Below are positions 14,961 to 19,284 of a stretch of DNA of 19,284 bases, one piece after another; positions within the stretch are counted from its first letter, which is position 1; every line of letters starts with the position of its first letter. The notes beneath the pieces were generated by a model. The model was given only the letters and a program-made list of their open reading frames with translations. It made no database searches and was not told the origin of the DNA. The position numbers were made by a program, and so were the translations under genes. Source of the stretch: Tannerella sp. (GTDB taxonomy: Bacteria > Bacteroidota > Bacteroidia > Bacteroidales > Tannerellaceae); contig JAISGW010000220.1 of assembly GCA_031262895.1 (NCBI GenBank), positions 1 to 19,284 of the forward strand, in the 5' to 3' direction.

Positions 14961-16412
14961 TTACCGTTCCTTGCGGGCCGCATCCATGCGGAGGAAAATG
15001 AAGAGGAGGATGGTGAAGCCCCATAGCGAGGAACCGCCGTAACTGAAGAAGGGTAGGGGGATGCCTATGACAGGCGTGATGCCTATGACCATGCCTATGT
15101 TGATGATCAGGTGTATGAAGAAGATGGATGCCACGCTGTAGCCATAAACCCGTGCAAACGTGTTGTCCTGCTTTTCCGAAAGGGCGAAAAGGCGGATGAT
15201 AAACAGGGCGTAGGCAATCAATACCAAAGAAGAACCGATGAAGCCTTCCTCTTCGCCCACCGTGCAGAAGATGAAGTCGGTATCCTGTTCGGGCACGTAT
15301 TTGAGTTTGGTCTGCGTGCCGTTCAAAAAGCCTTTGCCGTAAAGTCCTCCCGAACCGATGGCTATCATGGATTGGTTGACATTGTATCCGGCGCCTCCGG
15401 GATCGTCTTCCAAGCCGAGGGAGACCTTGATACGGGTTTGCTGGTGCGGCTCCAACACGTTGTTAAACACGTAATCGACGGAATAGAGGAACCCCGTGGA
15501 GAGGGTCGCGAAGAGCAAGACCAGGAGATAGCGGGCGTTCCATGCTTTGAAGGCAAGGAAAAGGAGGTATCCGCCGGTGAAGGCCAGCAGCCCGAGGGCT
15601 ATCCAGACGAAATTGACGGTCACAAAGAAAGAAGCGGCATAAGCGGCCAAGTAGGCTCCCGCCGTCAGGTACAGCAACAGTTTGGCGGGGAAGCTGTCAT
15701 GGCGCACGAGCCAGACCAGTACGATGGCGATGATTTGGATGAGTAGAAGCACTAACCACTCGCCCAGCGGGGTGGCGGCGCCGAGCAGGGTGTCTGAAAA
15801 TTTCAGGCTCACTACGAAAAAGGTGATGGCGCTCAAGCCGGCCAGCAAGACGTAGCCGCTCATACCTTCGCGGTAAAGCACCAGGAAGAAGGCGAGGTAC
15901 ACCAGGGCCGAACCGGTCTCCTTCTCTAACAGGATGCAGGCCAAGGGCAAGAGGATGATAGCAAATACGCGCAGGACATTCTTGAAGGTCATCAACTGGA
16001 AACCATAGCTGCTCATCACCTTGGCCAGCGCCAAGGCCGTGGCAAATTTGGCAAACTCGGCCGGCTGTATGCGTAAGGGGCCTAACACCAACCAGGAATG
16101 CGAACCTTTGATGTCGGGTGCCAAGAATATCGTGGCAATGAGCAGCAATACGCTGGCCCCGTAAAAGAGATAGGCGAAGACGCTGAAAAAGTCGGCGTCG
16201 AGCATCAGGATAATAAAGACGATGGCGAAAGACAAGGCTATCCAAATCAGTTGGGAACCCGGCCGGCCGCTGGGGTCGAAGAGGCCGATGCTTTCGTATT
16301 CGTAGCTGGCTCCGCAGATGGTGAACCAACCGGCCACTACCATGAACAGGTAAAGGAGCGCCGTCGGCCAGTCGATACAGCGCAGGATGCTCGTTTTTCT
16401 CTTATAAGGCAT
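14961..16412 (-). CDS. rodA: Rod-shape peptidoglycan glycosyltransferase RodA
   Basis: This SEDS-family polymerase builds glycan strands from lipid II during lateral growth, in complex with the PBP2 encoded just upstream. It is a 483-residue polytopic membrane protein. Family signatures are PAEFAKFATALALAK near 117-131, GAGYNVNQSMIAIGSGGLYGK at about 340-360, PEQDTDFIF at 374-382, EEEGFIG at 387-393 and GIPLPFFSYGGSS at 450-462. Asp379 corresponds to the essential Asp of RodA enzymes. The protein is about 110 residues longer than the Escherichia coli form. The extra part (about 205-310) adds roughly three hydrophobic helices, as is common in Bacteroidetes homologues. The start overlaps the end of mrdA by 11 nt, which suggests translational coupling. 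Confidence 0.94.
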   Translation of the reverse strand: MPYKRKTSILRCIDWPTALLYLFMVVAGWFTICGASYEYESIGLFDPSGRPGSQLIWIALSFAIVFIILMLDADFFSVFAYLFYGASVLLLIATIFLAPDIKGSHSWLVLGPLRIQPAEFAKFATALALAKVMSSYGFQLMTFKNVLRVFAIILLPLACILLEKETGSALVYLAFFLVLYREGMSGYVLLAGLSAITFFVVSLKFSDTLLGAATPLGEWLVLLLIQIIAIVLVWLVRHDSFPAKLLLYLTAGAYLAAYAASFFVTVNFVWIALGLLAFTGGYLLFLAFKAWNARYLLVLLFATLSTGFLYSVDYVFNNVLEPHQQTRIKVSLGLEDDPGGAGYNVNQSMIAIGSGGLYGKGFLNGTQTKLKYVPEQDTDFIFCTVGEEEGFIGSSLVLIAYALFIIRLFALSEKQDNTFARVYGYSVASIFFIHLIINIGMVIGITPVIGIPLPFFSYGGSSLWGFTILLFIFLRMDAARKER

Positions 16413-18282
16413 TGCGTGGAAGGAGTGAAATATTGGAATAATAATCTTCCATGGGCTTATCGGCCGGGTAGACGTCGCCCGAGAAGAATTTCTCGAGCAT
16501 CAACTTGGCGATGGGCACGGCGTAGGTGGCGCCGAAACCGGCATTTTCCACCAGTACCGAGATGGCCACCTTAGCGTTGTGGTAAGGGGCGAAGCCCATG
16601 AAGATGGAATGGTCTTTCCCGTGCGGGTTTTGCGCCGTGCCCGTTTTACCGCAGACTTCGATGTCGGGCAGGGCGACACGGCGGCAAGTGCCGGAAGTGA
16701 CGGCCCCTCGCATGCCCTCGGCTATGGGGTCGTAGTAAACGCTGTCTATGCCGGTGTAATGGCGGCGCAGGTAGACCGAATCGATGGAGGCGCCTTCTAT
16801 GGCCTTCACGATGTGCGGCGTATAATAATAACCGTGGTTGGCCACCGAGGCCGCCATATTGCAGATCTGCAAGGGGGTGGCCGTCACTTCTCCCTGTCCG
16901 ATGGCTACGGAGATAATGGTGCTGGATGTCCAGCGGCGGTTGTAAATTTTGTCGTACACCTTGCTGCTGGGGATGTAGCCGCCCTTTTCGCCGGGCAGGT
17001 CCACGCCGAGGCGGTGTCCGTAGCCCATGCCGTTGAGGTGGCTTTTCCAGTTGTCGAGAGCTTCCTGTACGCTGGGGAAATGCTTGCGGCTGTCAAGCAT
17101 GTCGTGCAGCCCCCAGCAAAAGTAGGAATTACAGGAAGTGGCCAAGGCCGGAATCAGGCTCAGCGGCGAAGGATGGATATGGCATTTGGGCTTGCCTCCC
17201 AGCAAGGGATAGCCGCCCGCGCAGGTGTAAAAGGTCTCCGGCGTGATGACATGCTCTTGCAGGTAAATCAGCCCCATGGCCGGCTTAAAGGTGGAACCTG
17301 GCGGATAAGCGCCCATCAGGCAACGGTTGAAGAGAGGCTTGAGCGGGTCTTGTTCGAGCATGGACTGGTTCTTCCCCCTTTGTCGTCCGACCAGGATGCT
17401 CGGGTCGTAGGAAGGGGACGAAACCATGCAGAGTATCTGTCCGGTAGAAGGTTCAATCATGACGATGGAGCCTACTTTGTTTTTCATCAGTTTTTCGCCC
17501 AAGGCCTGCAGACCGATGTCTAAGGAGAGCGTAATGTTGCGGCCGGAGACGGGATTCACGTCGTGTATGCCGTTTTCATACTTCCCCTGGATGCGCCCGT
17601 GGGCGTCGCGGAGCAGGATTTCCACGCCTTTTTTGCCCCGCAGCTCCTTTTCGTAAAAACTTTCCACCCCTGAGCGGCCGGAATAGTCGCCTTGCACATA
17701 ATAGTCGTCTTTGGCAATGTCGTGCTTGTTGACCTCACCGATGTTGCCGAGCACCAGGGCGGCATAGGGGTACTCGTATTCGCGGATGGTCCGGTTTTGT
17801 ATGTAAAAGCCCGGGAATTTGTAGAGTTTTTCCTGCAGTACGCCGTAGTCTTGCGCGGAAAGCTGGTTCATGAACACCTGCGGGACGTAGGAGGAATAGC
17901 CGGGATTGAGGCGACGGTCCTTGATGTCGGCAATGCGTTTGATGAATTGTTCCTTGCTGATTCCCACTGTTTGGCAGAAGTCGAGGGTGTCGAAGGGCTG
18001 CATTTCCCGCATGATGAGCATCACGTCGTAGGCGGGCTGGTTGAACACTAACAGCTTGCCTTTGCGGTCGTATATCATGCCGCGCGAAGGATAGAGCGTC
18101 TTGCGCAGGAAAGCGTTGCTGTCGGCCCAGGTCTTGTAGTTCGTATCTATCACCTGTAAATAGAACAGCCGCAGGATGAAAAGCAGCGCCACGAGGATGA
18201 CGGCACCCGACAGGATGTAGCGCCGGTTGGCCAGGGGAGTTTTTTTGTTAGCCGACACTTCTTCGATTGAATGTTTCCACAA
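16402..18282 (-). CDS. mrdA: Penicillin-binding protein 2, elongasome transpeptidase
   Basis: This class B PBP cross-links peptidoglycan during rod elongation and pairs with RodA. It has 626 residues: a short cytoplasmic tail, one membrane anchor (about 22-43), a pedestal domain beginning LYPSRGMIYDRKG (63-75), and a periplasmic transpeptidase domain. The catalytic motifs are intact: STFK at 330-333 (Ser330 nucleophile), SCN at 383-385 and KTGT at 546-549. The ATG at 18282 overlaps the end of mreD by 35 nt. A GTG eight codons later would reduce the overlap to about 11 nt and remains possible. Position between mreD and rodA is the usual cluster order. Confidence 0.95.
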   Translation of the reverse strand: MWKHSIEEVSANKKTPLANRRYILSGAVILVALLFILRLFYLQVIDTNYKTWADSNAFLRKTLYPSRGMIYDRKGKLLVFNQPAYDVMLIMREMQPFDTLDFCQTVGISKEQFIKRIADIKDRRLNPGYSSYVPQVFMNQLSAQDYGVLQEKLYKFPGFYIQNRTIREYEYPYAALVLGNIGEVNKHDIAKDDYYVQGDYSGRSGVESFYEKELRGKKGVEILLRDAHGRIQGKYENGIHDVNPVSGRNITLSLDIGLQALGEKLMKNKVGSIVMIEPSTGQILCMVSSPSYDPSILVGRQRGKNQSMLEQDPLKPLFNRCLMGAYPPGSTFKPAMGLIYLQEHVITPETFYTCAGGYPLLGGKPKCHIHPSPLSLIPALATSCNSYFCWGLHDMLDSRKHFPSVQEALDNWKSHLNGMGYGHRLGVDLPGEKGGYIPSSKVYDKIYNRRWTSSTIISVAIGQGEVTATPLQICNMAASVANHGYYYTPHIVKAIEGASIDSVYLRRHYTGIDSVYYDPIAEGMRGAVTSGTCRRVALPDIEVCGKTGTAQNPHGKDHSIFMGFAPYHNAKVAISVLVENAGFGATYAVPIAKLMLEKFFSGDVYPADKPMEDYYSNISLLPRNAL

Positions 18283-18754
18283 TGCCGATGAAGAGCAGGC
18301 TCATCACCAGGCTGCCGAGCAGACGGATGGCGAAGAAGAGCGGGTCGAACAAATCCATGGCCTCAATGAGGAAAAGCGCCAGATGGTGAAGGGCTGCTAT
18401 CGCCAGCGCGTAACGCATGAAAATATTGTGGCCGAAAGTATGGAAAGAGGGAACGAGGTTGTCGGGTAATTCGTCGCCCATGAAAAGTTTGATTAGATAA
18501 GGGCGCGCGAAGCCGGCCAAGGTGCAGGCGGCCGCGTGCATGCCCGCCGTGTTGGAAAGGAGGTCGACGGCCAAGCCGAGCAGGAAGGAGAGGAAGGTGA
18601 CCTTCACCGGGGAATAGGAGGCCGGCAACTTCAAAATGAAGTAAATGTACAGGAAGGGCGTCGCTATGCGGAGAAAATGGATGTTGTCGAGCAGGAGCAC
18701 CTGCACCAGCACCAAGACGACAAAATAAACCGTATTTCGGATGGCGTTAATCAT
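18248..18754 (-). CDS. mreD: Rod-shape determining protein MreD
   Basis: This 168-residue inner-membrane protein of the elongasome has about five to six hydrophobic helices, and GLAVDLLSNTAGMHAAACTL (about 69-88) is the family hallmark region. The start at 18754 is chosen because it overlaps the mreC stop by 8 nt (ATGATTAA) and begins at the first membrane helix. The 26 upstream residues in this frame are the mreC reading frame shifted and are not plausible. It overlaps the mrdA start at its 3' end. Confidence 0.92.
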   Translation of the reverse strand: MINAIRNTVYFVVLVLVQVLLLDNIHFLRIATPFLYIYFILKLPASYSPVKVTFLSFLLGLAVDLLSNTAGMHAAACTLAGFARPYLIKLFMGDELPDNLVPSFHTFGHNIFMRYALAIAALHHLALFLIEAMDLFDPLFFAIRLLGSLVMSLLFIGIVETFNRRSVG

Positions 18755-19284
18755 TGACTCCGGCCTCCTGCTCCAGTTGCTTGCGCTCTTTTTGATGGTA
18801 ATTGCGGATGACGAGCACCGTGCCCAGGTCATGGAAATCGGAGGCGAGCTTCACGGTCAGGGCATAGAAATTGTCATTGCGCTGTTTCTTGAAAGAAGAG
18901 ACGGTGCCAACCCGCACCCCTTCCGGAAAGATGGAAGAATAACCGCTGGTGACGATGGTATCGCCCACTTGGAAGGCCACATGCCTGGGAAGTTCTTCCA
19001 GTTGGGCATAAGAGATGTCGCGGCCGTTCCAACTCATCGAACCGAAATAATTGCTGCCGGCCACCTTGCAGGAAAGGCGGAACTTGGGATTCAGGATAGG
19101 GATGACCACGGCGTAATGTTCGGAAACGGTAGAGATGATACCCACTACGCCTTCCGAGGAGAGCACGCCCATGTCCGGATGGAGGCCGTCGCTTTTTCCT
19201 TTGTTGATGGTGATGTAATTGGAGAGATAGGCCACGCTGTTGTTCACCACCTTGGCCGGCAAGGTGGCGTAGGGGAAAATTTGT
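18747..19284 (-). CDS. mreC: Rod-shape determining protein MreC, C-terminal part (cut by window edge)
   Basis: The last 178 or so residues of MreC are visible and run off the right edge. MreC is a periplasmic scaffold that activates PBP2 and RodA. The segment begins QIFPYATLPAKVVNNSV and holds the two beta-barrel domains, with NYITINKGKSDGLHPDMGV, GVVGIIS and GDTIVTSGYSSIFPEGVRVG as recognisable family motifs. The N-terminal anchor and coiled coil lie outside the window, and mreB would be expected beyond them. The stop overlaps the mreD start. Confidence 0.94.
   Translation of the reverse strand, partial: QIFPYATLPAKVVNNSVAYLSNYITINKGKSDGLHPDMGVLSSEGVVGIISTVSEHYAVVIPILNPKFRLSCKVAGSNYFGSMSWNGRDISYAQLEELPRHVAFQVGDTIVTSGYSSIFPEGVRVGTVSSFKKQRNDNFYALTVKLASDFHDLGTVLVIRNYHQKERKQLEQEAGVND

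Overview
The window looks like chromosomal DNA of a moderately GC-rich member of the Bacteroidales, perhaps Tannerellaceae- or Porphyromonadaceae-like; the genus is a guess. Support comes from several promoters of the Bacteroidetes type (TTTG, about 20 bp, TAnnTTTG), AT-rich leaders without Shine-Dalgarno sequences, a type IX secretion C-terminal domain, a GLPGLI protein, a DUF4153 protein, an RprY-like regulator, a tRNA without encoded CCA, and a long RodA in an mreCD-mrdA-rodA cluster.

Layout. (1) 1-4950: a 1533-residue secreted surface protein with its own promoter and terminator. (2) 4951-8577, minus strand: a lipoprotein glycoside hydrolase of family 2 with discoidin-like modules; it converges on the first gene and ends at a 22-bp perfect hairpin. 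(3) 8743-10329: an 11-helix DUF4153 membrane protein, divergent from the hydrolase. (4) 10330-12238: a gene-poor accessory stretch. It holds a degenerate 21-bp tandem repeat, a larger imperfect hairpin, and a short reading frame just behind a near-ideal promoter whose start looks like the leader of a Bacteroidetes radical-SAM RiPP precursor. A GLPGLI gene starts 10 nt after it, followed by a 23-codon Cys-rich signal-peptide-like relic. No maturase or exporter is present, so I read this as a decaying natural-product locus. (5) 12239-12970: an orphan OmpR/RprY-like regulator whose receiver has Cys where the phosphoacceptor Asp is expected. (6) 13037-14890: tRNA-Lys(CTT) and aspS, probably co-transcribed. 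(7) 14961-19284, minus strand: the rod-shape/elongasome operon mreC (partial), mreD, mrdA, rodA, with overlapping gene ends.

How it fits together. The right half is conserved housekeeping: aspartyl-tRNA synthesis and lateral cell-wall growth. MreC and MreD organise the PBP2 transpeptidase and the RodA glycosyltransferase at the inner membrane. The left half is accessory: a surface protein and a glycan-degrading lipoprotein. The middle is the most unusual part. Restoring two G bases in a short G run would turn the small frame from a Cys-free peptide into a leader, double glycine and Cys-rich core. That points to a frameshifted precursor gene, or possibly a sequencing error.
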